64,000 nt of DNA from Sphingomonadales bacterium 12-68-11 (GTDB lineage: Bacteria > Pseudomonadota > Alphaproteobacteria > Sphingomonadales > Sphingomonadaceae): contig NCCV01000003.1 of the NCBI GenBank assembly GCA_002279825.1, positions 310,001 through 374,000 of the forward strand. Direction: 5' to 3'. Both the position numbers and the translations under genes were made by a program. Under the pieces are notes generated by a model. That model had not been told where the DNA came from and searched no databases. It worked only from the letters and a program-made list of their open reading frames with translations. Below, piece after piece: positions 27,416 to 36,331 of this stretch (its first letter is position 1; each line of letters starts with the position of its first letter).

Positions 27416-27574
27416 GGCGTCCTCCCCAAACACTGCGCCGACCCATAGCTGCCACTTACCCGGCCTAGCAACAAGCCGAGCGCATTTGAACGCGGCCCAT
27501 TGAATGGCGAGCCGCGTGTGCTATTTAGCTAACACAGCGGGGCGCGCCCCCGTGTTTGAGAGGGATTGAAGCCG

Positions 27575-28258
27575 ATGTCCGTCATGTCCTCGATTCGCGT
27601 TGTGATCGTCGCGGCCGCCGCGCTGGCGCTGACCGCCTGCGGCATCAACTCGGTGCCGGCGGCCGAAGAGAACGCCAAGGCCCGCTGGGCGGACGTGCAG
27701 AGCGCCTATCAGCGGCGCGCCGACCTCATCCCCAACCTGGTCTCCACCGTCCGCGGCGCCGCCGCGTCCGAAACGCAGATCCTCACCCAGGTTACCGAGG
27801 CGCGCAGCCGCGCCACTTCGATCAACATCACCACCGACGACCTGTCGAACCCGGCCGAGTTCCAGCGCTTTCAGGACGCGCAGAACCAGCTCACCCAGGC
27901 GCTCGGCCAGCTCCGCACGGTGGTCGAGAACTACCCTGAGCTGAAGAGCCAGGGCCGCTTCCAGGACCTGATGCAGTCGCTCGAAGGCACCGAGAACCAG
28001 GTCAACGTCGCGCGCGTGCGCTACAACGAGGCGGTGCAGGCCTATAACACCGAGATCCGCACCTTCCCGTCGATCATCGGCGCCAGGATCGTCCACGGCG
28101 CCCAGCCGATGACCCCGTTCGAAGCGAGCGCCACCGCACAGACCGCGCCGACCGTGAACCTCGACGACATCGGCACGGCTCCGGCTGCCGCCCCCGCCCA
28201 GCCCGTCGCTAACGACAACGCCCCGGCGGCGGACGAACCCGCAGCCGCGGCGAACTGA
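27575..28258 (+). CDS. lemA: LemA family lipoprotein
   Basis: A 227-residue LemA protein. The signal sequence ends in a lipobox (LALTACG), so it is probably lipid-anchored. The conserved core is ARWADVQSAYQRRADLIPNL, then VSTVRGAAASETQILTQVTEARS, QNQLTQALGQL and the end of the domain TFPSIIGA. The C-terminal 50 residues are Ala/Pro-rich and disordered. LemA's biochemical role is not settled. It is followed by two TPM-domain genes, a conserved trio. Confidence 0.92.
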   Translation: MSVMSSIRVVIVAAAALALTACGINSVPAAEENAKARWADVQSAYQRRADLIPNLVSTVRGAAASETQILTQVTEARSRATSINITTDDLSNPAEFQRFQDAQNQLTQALGQLRTVVENYPELKSQGRFQDLMQSLEGTENQVNVARVRYNEAVQAYNTEIRTFPSIIGARIVHGAQPMTPFEASATAQTAPTVNLDDIGTAPAAAPAQPVANDNAPAADEPAAAAN

Positions 28259-28269
28259 TCGGCGCCTAG

Positions 28270-29088
28270 ATGCGCCAGATCCTGGTCTGGCTGGCCCTGC
28301 TGGCGGCGCTGATCGGCGCCCCGGCAGCGGCCCAGCTACAATTCCCGCCGCGCCCGGAGGGGCCGGTCTACGACGCGGCGGATATCCTGCCTCCCGCCGA
28401 AGAGGCCGCGCTCGATGCCCGGCTGCGCGAGTACAACGCGCGCACTGGGCGGTCGCTGATCGTCGCGACGGTGCCGACGCTGCAGGAAGACACCATCGAG
28501 AACTATGCGGTCCGGCTGTTCGAGGCCTGGGGGATCGGCGGCGCCGAGACCGATCAGGGCTTGCTGCTGCTGGTCGCTCCGAACGAGCGCAAAGTGCGGA
28601 TCGAGGTCGGCTACGGCCTCCACCAGTATGTCACCGACATCCTGTCGGGCCGGATCGTCCGCAATGAGATCACGCCGCGGTTCCGCGAAGGCAACTACGC
28701 CGCCGGCATCACTGCCGGGGTCGGCGCGCTGATCACCCAGCTCGACCGCGATCCTGCGGAAGCCCGCGCGATCGCCGAAGCGGCGGCGGCGGCCGAGCGG
28801 CAGCGCGGCCAGGGCGACAACGAAGTGGCCTTTGCGGCGCTGATCGTGCCGCTGTTCTTCCTCGCGATCTTCCTGTTCACCGTCGGACGGCGCGGGCGGC
28901 GTTACGGTGGCCGCAGCACCGCCGGCGCAGTCGGCGAAGTCCTGTTGTGGACCGCCATCAACGCCGCGATGAACAGCCGCGGCGGAGACGGCGGCGGCTG
29001 GGGCGGAGGCGGCGGTGGTGGAGGCGGCGGCTTCGGCGGGTTCGGCGGCGGCATGTCCGGCGGCGGCGGCGCGAGCGGGAGCTGGTAG
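28270..29088 (+). CDS. TPM domain protein, YgcG-like
   Basis: A 272-residue protein with a signal peptide (to APAAAQ), a TPM/YgcG domain at about residues 30-150 (VYDAADILPPAEEAALDARL, GRSLIVATVPTLQ, LLLVAPNERKVRIEVGYGL), a transmembrane helix at about 187-207 and a glycine-rich tail ending SGGGGASGSW. The domain should face the periplasm. The family is repeatedly linked with LemA, but no catalytic activity can be assigned. Confidence 0.88.
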   Translation: MRQILVWLALLAALIGAPAAAQLQFPPRPEGPVYDAADILPPAEEAALDARLREYNARTGRSLIVATVPTLQEDTIENYAVRLFEAWGIGGAETDQGLLLLVAPNERKVRIEVGYGLHQYVTDILSGRIVRNEITPRFREGNYAAGITAGVGALITQLDRDPAEARAIAEAAAAAERQRGQGDNEVAFAALIVPLFFLAIFLFTVGRRGRRYGGRSTAGAVGEVLLWTAINAAMNSRGGDGGGWGGGGGGGGGGFGGFGGGMSGGGGASGSW

Positions 29089-29766
29089 ATGGCGGGCTAT
29101 CTGACCGACATCGAGCACGAACGCGTTACCGGCGCGGTCGGGGCGGCCGAAATGCAGACCGCGGGCGAAATCGTGACCGTGGTGGCCGATCGCTCCGATG
29201 GCTACAGCGACATCGCGCTGCTGTGGGCGGCGGTGGTGGCCTTGGTCTCAATCGCCGCGCTGGCGCTTCTGCCCGATTTCTATCTCGGCCTGATCGACTG
29301 GGCGCTCGGCCTGTGGGGCCATGCCTGGACTCCGGGCGAAGTGCTGGCGGTGGCGGCGATCGTCGCTTCGGCCAAGTTCCTGGGGATGTGGCTGCTGCAG
29401 CTATGGCAGCCGCTGAAGTTTGCCCTGATCCCGGCGCCGATCAAGACGCTGCGCTGCCGCGCCCGCGCCATCAGCCTGTTCAAGGTCGGTGCCGAACGCC
29501 GCACCAACGGCCGCACGGGTATCCTGATCTATCTGTCGATGCGCGAGCACCGCGCCGAGATCGTCGCCGACGAGGCGATCACCAGCAAAGTTTCCCCCGA
29601 GACCTGGGGCGAGGCGATGGCGGCGATGCTGGTGCACATCAAGGACGGGCGCCTCGCCGACGGCATGATCGCGGCGGTCGAGCAAGTCGGCGCGGTGCTC
29701 GCCGAGCACTTCCCGCGCGATGCCGACGACACCAACGAGTTGCCCGACCGGCTGATCGAACTATAG
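29089..29766 (+). CDS. Second TPM domain membrane protein
   Basis: A 225-residue protein starting on the base after the previous stop. An early segment (EIVTVVADRSDGYSD) and the later part (GILIYLSMREHRAEIVADEA, WGEAMAAMLVHIKDGRLADG) form a split TPM-type domain around two hydrophobic regions at about residues 45-70 and 85-110. It lacks a signal peptide and the Gly-rich tail. It completes the lemA-TPM-TPM unit. Confidence 0.85.
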   Translation: MAGYLTDIEHERVTGAVGAAEMQTAGEIVTVVADRSDGYSDIALLWAAVVALVSIAALALLPDFYLGLIDWALGLWGHAWTPGEVLAVAAIVASAKFLGMWLLQLWQPLKFALIPAPIKTLRCRARAISLFKVGAERRTNGRTGILIYLSMREHRAEIVADEAITSKVSPETWGEAMAAMLVHIKDGRLADGMIAAVEQVGAVLAEHFPRDADDTNELPDRLIEL

Positions 29767-29775
29767 GCCGCAGGG

Positions 29776-30336
29776 GTGAACGCCCCCCTGCTCCCGCCTG
29801 ACGCCGACGCCCCCGAACAGATCGAATGGGCCGGCAAGTTTGTCGTCGCCAAGCGCCGCGGCCGCTGGGAATACGCCGCGCGCCCGCCCGGGATCCGCGC
29901 GGCAGTGATTCTGGCAGTCGATGCGGGCGACGTGGTTTTGGTCGAACAGTACCGCGTGCCGATCGGGCGCCGCTGCCTCGAGCTGCCGGCCGGGCTGATC
30001 GGTGACGAAGCGGACTTCGCGGGCGAAACCGCCCTGGCTTCCGCCGAGCGCGAGCTCGAGGAGGAGACCGGCTACCGCGCCGCGCAGTGGGAGGAGCTCG
30101 GCGAGTTCTATTCGAGCTCGGGCATGCTCAGCGAGAGCTTCACGCTGGTCCGTGCGAGCGGCCTGACCCGCGCAGGCGACGGCGGCGGGACCGAGCACGA
30201 GGACATCGTGGTCCACCGCGTCGCGCTCGCGCAAATGGCGACGTTCGTCGCGGCCAAGCGCGCCGAAGGCGTCGGGATCGACGTCAAGCTGCTGCTGCTG
30301 CTGGGCGCCGGGATGCTGGAGGAGAGCGCGCAATGA
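29776..30336 (+). CDS. Nudix hydrolase, ADP-ribose pyrophosphatase type
   Basis: A 186-residue Nudix protein with GTG start. The box is [25 protein letters not shown] (read as GDEADFAGE and [10 protein letters not shown]), with the metal-binding REL-EEE-G pattern intact. [23 protein letters not shown] precedes it, as in ADP-ribose and sugar-nucleotide pyrophosphatases. The true substrate is unproven. The stop overlaps the ATG of the next gene (ATGA). Confidence 0.85.
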   Translation: MNAPLLPPDADAPEQIEWAGKFVVAKRRGRWEYAARPPGIRAAVILAVDAGDVVLVEQYRVPIGRRCLELPAGLIGDEADFAGETALASAERELEEETGYRAAQWEELGEFYSSSGMLSESFTLVRASGLTRAGDGGGTEHEDIVVHRVALAQMATFVAAKRAEGVGIDVKLLLLLGAGMLEESAQ

Positions 30337-31256
30337 ACGTCCTCATCCTGGGCTCGGGCGCGATGGGCTGCCTCTACGGCGCCGCGTTCCACCGCGCCGG
30401 CTGCGCGGTCACGCTGGTCGATGTGAACGCCGCGCACGTCGCGGCGATCAACGCGAACGGGCTCGAACTCGATCTGCGCGGCGGCATCGAGCGGCTCCCG
30501 ATCCCTGCACGCCTGCCACATGAAGTGAGCGAGCCCGCCGACCTGGTAGTAGTGTTCACCAAGACCTTTCACACCGACGGCGCGCTGGCCGGCATTAAGG
30601 GCGCGATCGGACCTGAAACCTGGCTGCTCAGTCTGCAGAACGGCCTCGGCAACGACGCGCGCCTCGCCGAGCATGCCGCGCCGGAACGGGTCCTGGTCGG
30701 CGCCAGCACGCTTCCTGCCGACCTGGTCGGCCCGGGCAAAGTGCGCAGCCACGGCGACGGCGGGTCGAAGCTCTATCCGGCGTTTGGGGGCGATCCTGCG
30801 TTCGCGCAGGACGTGGCTGACGCGCTAAGCAAGGGCGGACTCCCGGCGGTGCTCGATCCGCAGATTCAAGCCGCTATCTGGTCGAAGGCGATCTTCAACG
30901 CGGCGATGAACCCGCTCTGTGCCCTCACCCGCCGCACCCCCGGCTTCCTCGGCGCGAACGCCGAAAGCCGCGCGCTTTATGGCGCGGTGGTCGAGGAAGG
31001 CGTGGCGGTGGCCCAGGCCTGCGGAATCGCGATTGAAGCCAAGCCGATCCACGACCTCACCGAAATCTCGGTGACCGACCACGCCGACCACGAAGCCTCG
31101 ATGCTGCAGGACGTGAAGGCCGGGCGGCGCACCGAGGTCGACGCCATCAACGGCGCGATCGTCGAGGCCGGACGCGCGGCAGGCGTCGCCGCGCCGGTGA
31201 CCGAGACGCTGTGGCGGCTGGTGAAGCTGGAGGAAGCTAAGCTGGCGCAGTCCTAA
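30333..31256 (+). CDS. panE: 2-dehydropantoate 2-reductase family protein
   Basis: A 307-residue NADPH-dependent reductase of the ketopantoate reductase family, pantothenate pathway. The Rossmann loop is [20 protein letters not shown], followed by VVFTKTFHT and [15 protein letters not shown]. The C-terminal domain has [15 protein letters not shown] with the catalytic Lys and [20 protein letters not shown] with the conserved Glu region. Several paralogues of this family act on other 2-oxoacids, so the symbol is likely rather than certain. Confidence 0.85.
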   Translation: MNVLILGSGAMGCLYGAAFHRAGCAVTLVDVNAAHVAAINANGLELDLRGGIERLPIPARLPHEVSEPADLVVVFTKTFHTDGALAGIKGAIGPETWLLSLQNGLGNDARLAEHAAPERVLVGASTLPADLVGPGKVRSHGDGGSKLYPAFGGDPAFAQDVADALSKGGLPAVLDPQIQAAIWSKAIFNAAMNPLCALTRRTPGFLGANAESRALYGAVVEEGVAVAQACGIAIEAKPIHDLTEISVTDHADHEASMLQDVKAGRRTEVDAINGAIVEAGRAAGVAAPVTETLWRLVKLEEAKLAQS

Positions 31257-31483
31257 GTGTCGCGCTTGGTGAGCCGCTCTCGATGCCGCATCCAGGCCGC
31301 CAAGGCGATCTCCCCTCCAATGAGCAATAGACCAGCCAAAAGCACGATACGGTCTTGAGAGCAGGTTCCGATCTCATGACAAGACGCGGTGCCCGCGATC
31401 ATCGCATAAAAGCCGACGCCGGCAACGGTCAGGACGCACAGGAGCGCAAACACCACCCACTTGAGTGTTCGCGCTATGCTCAT
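31253..31483 (-). CDS. Small two-helix membrane protein
   Basis: A 76-residue protein with two hydrophobic segments, about 9-31 (VVFALLCVLTVAGVGFYAMI) and 46-64 (IVLLAGLLLIGGEIALAAWM), separated by a loop with two Cys (CHEIGTC), possibly a disulfide. The end is basic. No family recognised. It overlaps the 2OG oxygenase gene by four bases (ATGA), supporting real translation. Confidence 0.6.
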   Translation of the reverse strand: MSIARTLKWVVFALLCVLTVAGVGFYAMIAGTASCHEIGTCSQDRIVLLAGLLLIGGEIALAAWMRHRERLTKRDT

Positions 31484-32394
31484 GCCAGCTTGATCTCGCG
31501 CAGCCGCTGCTGGAGATATTCGTGCGCGGTGATCGGCGTCTCACCGCCATCCAGTCCCAGTTCCTTCTCCGGATCGATCAGGAAGTCCGGGCGGAAATGC
31601 AGGAAGAACGGCATCGAATAGCGCGCTCGGCGTGCCGCCGGGCCGACGGGATTGACGACCCGGTGCGTAGTCGAGCGCAGCTGGCCCGCGGTCAGCCGCT
31701 GCAGCATGTCGCCGATGTTGACCGCCAGCGCACCGGGCGGGGGTGAGACCGGCTTCCAGGTGCCGTCCTTGGCCAGCAGTTCGAGCCCGGCCTCCTCGGC
31801 TCCGAGCAGCAGCGTGATGGTGTTGATGTCCTCGTGCGCGGCGGCGCGGATCTCCCCCTCCGCGGCCTCGGAAATCGGCGGATAGTGCAGCAGGCGCAGC
31901 ACCGAATTGCCCTTGTCGACGGTAGCGTCGAAGTAATGCTCGTCGAGCCCGAGGTGCAGCGCGATCGCCGAAAGAATGCGCGCGCCCGACGCCTCCAGCG
32001 CCGCGAACAGCGCTTCGAAGGTTTCGCGAAATCCCGGCACTTCGCTCGGCCACACGTTCGGGGGCATGAACTCCTCGAGCGGATCGCCCGGCGGCAGTTC
32101 GCGCCCGACGTGCCAGAATTCCTTGAGGTCGCGCGCGGTGGCGCCCTTGGCGGTCTCGATCCCGAACGGGGTGTAGCCGCGCGCGCCGCCGCCACCCTCG
32201 ATCTTGTACTGGCGCTTGACCGCCTCGGGCAGCGCGAAGAATGCGCGCGCCTTGTCCTCGGCCCGCGCGATCAAATCCTGCGGCACGCCGTGATCGCGGA
32301 CCACGGCAAAGCCGTATTCCTCGAACGATTCCCCGAGCTCTTCGGAGAAGGTCGGCAGCGGGCGTTCGAGCGAAACGGAGGCAAGTTCGGGCAT
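31480..32394 (-). CDS. 2-oxoglutarate/Fe(II) oxygenase, isopenicillin-N-synthase-like
   Basis: A 304-residue member of the IPNS/2OG-Fe(II) family. The iron ligands are H187 and D189 (AAHEDINTITLL) and H244 (RSTTHRVVNP). The 2-oxoglutarate-binding pair is R258 and S260 (RARYSMPFF). An N-terminal DIOX_N-like part (ESFEEYGFAVVRDHGVP) is present. Such enzymes hydroxylate or oxidise small molecules; the substrate is unknown. Confidence 0.88.
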   Translation of the reverse strand: MPELASVSLERPLPTFSEELGESFEEYGFAVVRDHGVPQDLIARAEDKARAFFALPEAVKRQYKIEGGGGARGYTPFGIETAKGATARDLKEFWHVGRELPPGDPLEEFMPPNVWPSEVPGFRETFEALFAALEASGARILSAIALHLGLDEHYFDATVDKGNSVLRLLHYPPISEAAEGEIRAAAHEDINTITLLLGAEEAGLELLAKDGTWKPVSPPPGALAVNIGDMLQRLTAGQLRSTTHRVVNPVGPAARRARYSMPFFLHFRPDFLIDPEKELGLDGGETPITAHEYLQQRLREIKLA

Positions 32395-32404
32395 GGCACC
32401 CGCT

Positions 32405-33724
32405 TTACACCGGCATGAACACGCCTGCCAGCGCCGCGCTCATCAGGTTGGCCAGCGATCCCGCCGCCAGCGCGCGCAGGCCGAGCTTCGCGATCACCGG
32501 CCGCTGGTTGGGCGCAAGGCCGCCGGTCACCGCCATCTGGATCGCGATCGAGCTGACATTGGCGAACCCGCACAGGGCAAAGGTGACGATCGCCCGGGTC
32601 CGGTCGCTCAGCACCTCGGCGCCCATCTGGCCGAGGTCGATGAAGGCGACGAATTCGTTGAGCACGATCTTGGTGCCGAACAGGCCGCCGGCGGTCACCG
32701 CCTCGTTCCACGGGATGCCGAGCAGCCACATCACCGGCGCGAACAGGCTGCCGATCAGGCCCTGGAACGACAGGTCGGGATAGCCGAACCAGCCGCCGAT
32801 CCCGCCGACCACGCCGTTGGCAAGCGCCACCAGGGCGACGAACGCCAGCACCATCGCGCCGACCGCGACCGCCAGCCGCACGCCGGTCTGTGCGCCCTGC
32901 GCGGCGGCTTCGATAATGTTGGCGGCCCGGCCGTGCTCGTCGAACGTCTCGGCGGCGAGGACCTCGTGGGGCGGTTCGCCCTCGGTGATCGCGGCGGGTC
33001 CCTCGGCGCTGATGCGGCCCTTGGGCAGCGCGATCCGGCCCTCCACGTCGGGCGGCTCGGGCAACTGGTCGGGCATCATGATCTTGGCCATCAGGATCCC
33101 GCCCGGCGCGGACATGAACGCGGCGGCGAGGAGGAACGGCAGGTATTCCGGCCCGAGCAGGCTGGCGTAGGCGGCGAGGATCGTGCCCGCGACCCCGGCC
33201 ATGCCGACGGTCATCACGGTGAACAGCCGCTCGGGCGTCAGCGCCGCCAGATAGGGCCGCACCACCAGCGGGCTCTCCGACTGGCCGACGAAGATGTTGG
33301 CCGCGGCGGCGAGCGATTCGACCTGGCTGATCCCGGTCACCCAGCCGATCGCCCCGCCGACCCAGCGCACGACCTTCTGCATGACGCCGACGTGGTAGAG
33401 GATCGAGACCAGCGCGGCGAAGAAGATGATCACCGGCAAGGCGCCCAGCGCGAACGTGCCGGCGAGCGGGTTGTCGGCGGTCGCGCCGAACAGGAACTCG
33501 GTCCCGGTGGTGGCGTACGACAGCAGCGCCGAGACCCCGTCGGCCATCGCCTGGATCGCCGCCCGGCCCCACGGCGTGCGCATCACCAACAGCGCCAGGA
33601 CCGCCTGCAACGCGAACGCCGCCCCGACCACGCGCAGGCGGATCCGCCGCTTCCCGTTCGAGAGCAGGAAGGCGATCAGCAGGATCGCGGCGATCCCCGC
33701 GAGCGAAATCAGCTGTGGCGGCAT
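32405..33724 (-). CDS. Concentrative nucleoside transporter (CNT/NupC family)
   Basis: A 439-residue inner membrane protein with about ten helices. Family signatures are GALPVIIFFAALVSILYHVG, GQSESPLVVRPYLAALT with the substrate-binding QSE stretch, MTVGMAGVAGTILAAYA, LFGTKIVLNEFVAF and CGFANVSSIAIQMAV. CNT proteins import nucleosides with Na+ or H+. The ATG at 33724 is chosen because the upstream in-frame reading is basic and not membrane-like. Confidence 0.92.
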   Translation of the reverse strand: MPPQLISLAGIAAILLIAFLLSNGKRRIRLRVVGAAFALQAVLALLVMRTPWGRAAIQAMADGVSALLSYATTGTEFLFGATADNPLAGTFALGALPVIIFFAALVSILYHVGVMQKVVRWVGGAIGWVTGISQVESLAAAANIFVGQSESPLVVRPYLAALTPERLFTVMTVGMAGVAGTILAAYASLLGPEYLPFLLAAAFMSAPGGILMAKIMMPDQLPEPPDVEGRIALPKGRISAEGPAAITEGEPPHEVLAAETFDEHGRAANIIEAAAQGAQTGVRLAVAVGAMVLAFVALVALANGVVGGIGGWFGYPDLSFQGLIGSLFAPVMWLLGIPWNEAVTAGGLFGTKIVLNEFVAFIDLGQMGAEVLSDRTRAIVTFALCGFANVSSIAIQMAVTGGLAPNQRPVIAKLGLRALAAGSLANLMSAALAGVFMPV

Positions 33725-33828
33725 TGGTCCCCCTGCCCGGCCCGTGCAAACCCGGTTCATCGCCGCATTGGGCGCGGAAAGCAAACGTCCTTCCCTTTTG
33801 CCGCGCCACCCCATAGCACTGCGCGCCA

Positions 33829-34500
33829 ATGTCCGGACTCAGCCCCGCACCGCGCTCGGTGCCTCTCCCGCTGTTCGCCTTCGCCCTGCTTTACGGCGGC
33901 ATGACCTGCATCGCCGGGGTGCTGGGGTTCAAGCAAGTCGCGCTCGGGCCGCTGGCCGTCGAGGCCGGGATCTTCGCGTTCCTGATGCTGGTGGTGATCT
34001 CCAGCTCGGTCGCGCAGCTTTACGGCGCGGCGACCGCCAATCGCATGGTGCGGTGGGGCTTCGTGCCGCTGGCGCTATCGATTGTGCTGATCGGGATCGT
34101 CTTGAGCCTGCCGCCCGCACCGACCATGCCGGCGGAGAACGTCACCGCGTTCGAGACCGTGCTGACGCAGACCCCGCGGATCATGGCTGCCGGGCCGGTC
34201 GCTTACTTCGTCTCGCTGTGGCTCAATGTGAAGATCTTCTCGGCGCTGCGCGGCAGCGCGGAGCGGCCCGGATCGGGCGGCGGCTGGTGGATGCTGGCGC
34301 GCGGCGCGATTGCCTCGGCGCTGAGCCAGGTGGTCGACACGCTGATCTTCATCACCCTGGCATTCTACGGCGAGTTTCCGATCGGCCCCCTCCTGCTCGG
34401 CCAGGCGCTCGCCAAGGTCGCGCTGTCGATCGTGCTGGTGCCGCCGTTGATCGCGCTGTTCGTCGGCCTCGGCCGCCGCTGGGGCGATAAGACCGCATAA
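33829..34500 (+). CDS. Queuosine precursor transporter (YhhQ/VUT family)
   Basis: A 223-residue membrane protein of the DUF165/VUT family, about six helices. Typical segments are LFAFALLYGGMTCIAGVLGF, GIFAFLMLVVISSSVAQLYG and a later ASALSQVVDTLIFITLAFYG carrying the conserved Gln and Asp. YhhQ in E. coli takes up preQ0/preQ1 for queuosine in tRNA. Here no queuosine biosynthesis genes lie nearby. Confidence 0.88.
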   Translation: MSGLSPAPRSVPLPLFAFALLYGGMTCIAGVLGFKQVALGPLAVEAGIFAFLMLVVISSSVAQLYGAATANRMVRWGFVPLALSIVLIGIVLSLPPAPTMPAENVTAFETVLTQTPRIMAAGPVAYFVSLWLNVKIFSALRGSAERPGSGGGWWMLARGAIASALSQVVDTLIFITLAFYGEFPIGPLLLGQALAKVALSIVLVPPLIALFVGLGRRWGDKTA

Positions 34501-34526
34501 CGACAAGACACGCCTGGAGAGGGCCG

Positions 34527-35363
34527 ATGGCCAAGGACAACACGATCACGTTCTACGATCTGGCGCTGGCGACGGGCGCGACGATCAGCCCGTTTGTGTG
34601 GGCGACCAAGTATGCGCTCAAGCACAAGGGCTTCGAGCTCGACGTGGTGCCGGGCGGGTTCACCGGCATTCTCGAGCGGACCGGCGGGCAGACCGAACGG
34701 CTGCCGGCGATCGTCGACGACGGCAAGTGGGTGCTCGATAGCTGGGGCATCGTCGAATACCTCGACCAGACTTATCCCGACCGGCCCGCGCTGATCCCGC
34801 ACGAGAGCGTCGCCACGTTGACCCGCGCGCTCGACGCGTGGTTCTGGCGCGCGGCGGTGGGGCCGTGGATGCGCAGCTATTGCGCGGATTACCGCGACCA
34901 ATGCCTCGAGTGCGACAAGGACTACGTCACCACCAGCCGCGAGATCATGCTCGGAATGAAGCTGGAGGACATGCAGGCCGGCCGCGAGGAGCGGCTGCCG
35001 AAGATTTCGGCCGAACTCGAGCCGCTGCGCATGGCGCTGCGCGACAGTCCGTGGCTGGGTGGAGCCGCGCCGAACTACGCCGACTACCGCGTCCTCGGTT
35101 CCGTGCTGTGGCTGGCCTCGGTCGCGCGCACCCCGCCGCTCTCGGCCGAAGACCCGCTGCGCGACTGGATCGAGCGCGGGCGCGACTTGTTCGACGGCCT
35201 CGGGCGCCATCCGGGGCTCAACACGCTCTACGGGCTCGAGCCGCGCGACGGCGACCCCGAACCGTTCATGAAGGTCGGCGGTGCCGCTGGCGGCATCTTC
35301 AAGCGCAACACCGGCCCCGCCTCCACGCAGGCGGAGACCCGCAAGATCACCGCGAAAGCTTGA
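34527..35363 (+). CDS. LigE-type glutathione S-transferase (beta-etherase family)
   Basis: A 278-residue GST very close in pattern to LigE, the glutathione-dependent beta-aryl etherase of Sphingobium SYK-6. Shared features are NTITFYDLALATGATISPFV, KYALKHKGFELDVVPGGFTG, ILERTGGQTERLPAIVDDG, WVLDSWGIVEYLDQTYPDRP, the C-terminal LEDMQAGREERLP, SVARTPPL and DLFDGLGRHPGLN. LigE cleaves beta-O-4 ethers in lignin-derived dimers. No ligD, ligF or ligG is next to it, so activity on lignin dimers is inferred only. Confidence 0.8.
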   Translation: MAKDNTITFYDLALATGATISPFVWATKYALKHKGFELDVVPGGFTGILERTGGQTERLPAIVDDGKWVLDSWGIVEYLDQTYPDRPALIPHESVATLTRALDAWFWRAAVGPWMRSYCADYRDQCLECDKDYVTTSREIMLGMKLEDMQAGREERLPKISAELEPLRMALRDSPWLGGAAPNYADYRVLGSVLWLASVARTPPLSAEDPLRDWIERGRDLFDGLGRHPGLNTLYGLEPRDGDPEPFMKVGGAAGGIFKRNTGPASTQAETRKITAKA

Positions 35364-35371
35364 GACCGGAG

Positions 35372-36331
35372 ATGCGGGTTCTAGTCACCCGGCGCTGGCC
35401 GGTCGAAGTCGAACGGGCGCTAGGCGAGCGCTTCGACGTCGTGCTCAATGCGGGCGACCGCCCGTTGAGCCAGGCTGAGCTGGCGCGCGCGATGGGCGAG
35501 TTCGACGTGCTGTGCCCGACGGTTTCGGACAAGATCGACGCGGCGGTGATCGCGGGGGGCCATAAAGTCAGGCTGATCGCCAACTACGGCGTCGGCTTCG
35601 ACCATATCGACCTCGCGGCGGCGAAGGCGGCCAGCGTGGCCGTCACCAACACCCCGGGCGTGCTGACCGACGCCACAGCCGACATCGCGCTGACCTTGCT
35701 CCTGATGGCCGCGCGCCGTGCGGGCGAAGGCGAGCGCGAACTGCGCGACGGGCGCTGGAGCGGGTGGCGGCCGACGCATCTCATCGGTTCGGCGCTCATG
35801 GGCAAGACGCTGGGCCTCGTGGGTATGGGCCGCATCGCCATCGCCACCGCGCGCCGGGCCCACCACGGCTTCGGGATGAAAATCTCCTATTACGGCCGCC
35901 GCGAATGCGATCCGGCGGTGGCGGCCGAGCTGAAGGCTGAGTTCTTTCCGGAACTTGCCAGCCTGCTCGGCGCATCGGACTTCGTCTCGCTGCATGTCCC
36001 CGGCGGCGCCGAAACCGCCAATCTGATCGATGCGGCAGCGCTCGCGGCGATGAAGCCGGGCAGCTACCTTATCAACACCGCGCGCGGCGGCATCGTCAAT
36101 CACACCGCGCTCGCCGACGCGCTCGACCGCGGCCACCTCGCCGGCGCCGGGCTCGACGTCTATCCGCACGAACCGCAAGTCCCCGGCGTGCTGCTCGGGC
36201 TCGAGAACGTGGTCCTGCTGCCGCACCTCGGCAGCGCCAACGCCGAGACGCGGATCGCGATGGGCATGAAGGCGCTCGCCAACGTCGAGGCCTTCGCCGC
36301 CGGCGAGCCGCTGCCCGACCGGGTGGCATGA
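35372..36331 (+). CDS. D-2-hydroxyacid dehydrogenase (glyoxylate/hydroxypyruvate reductase type)
   Basis: A 319-residue NAD(P)-dependent dehydrogenase. The nucleotide loop is LGLVGMGRIAIATARRA. Catalytic segments are INTARGGIVNHTALADAL (Arg), GLDVYPHEPQVP (Glu) and LLPHLGSANAETR (His). NYGVGFDHIDLAAAKAASVAVTN fits glycerate/glyoxylate reductases. The next gene encodes a glycerate kinase and overlaps by ATGA, suggesting hydroxypyruvate or tartronate semialdehyde reduction to D-glycerate followed by phosphorylation. Confidence 0.88.
   Translation: MRVLVTRRWPVEVERALGERFDVVLNAGDRPLSQAELARAMGEFDVLCPTVSDKIDAAVIAGGHKVRLIANYGVGFDHIDLAAAKAASVAVTNTPGVLTDATADIALTLLLMAARRAGEGERELRDGRWSGWRPTHLIGSALMGKTLGLVGMGRIAIATARRAHHGFGMKISYYGRRECDPAVAAELKAEFFPELASLLGASDFVSLHVPGGAETANLIDAAALAAMKPGSYLINTARGGIVNHTALADALDRGHLAGAGLDVYPHEPQVPGVLLGLENVVLLPHLGSANAETRIAMGMKALANVEAFAAGEPLPDRVA

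Noticed and set aside
26554-27448. Short open frames between the small membrane protein and mscL
   Set aside because: They overlap the tmRNA or lie antisense to mscL, and none has a ribosome binding site or family pattern.
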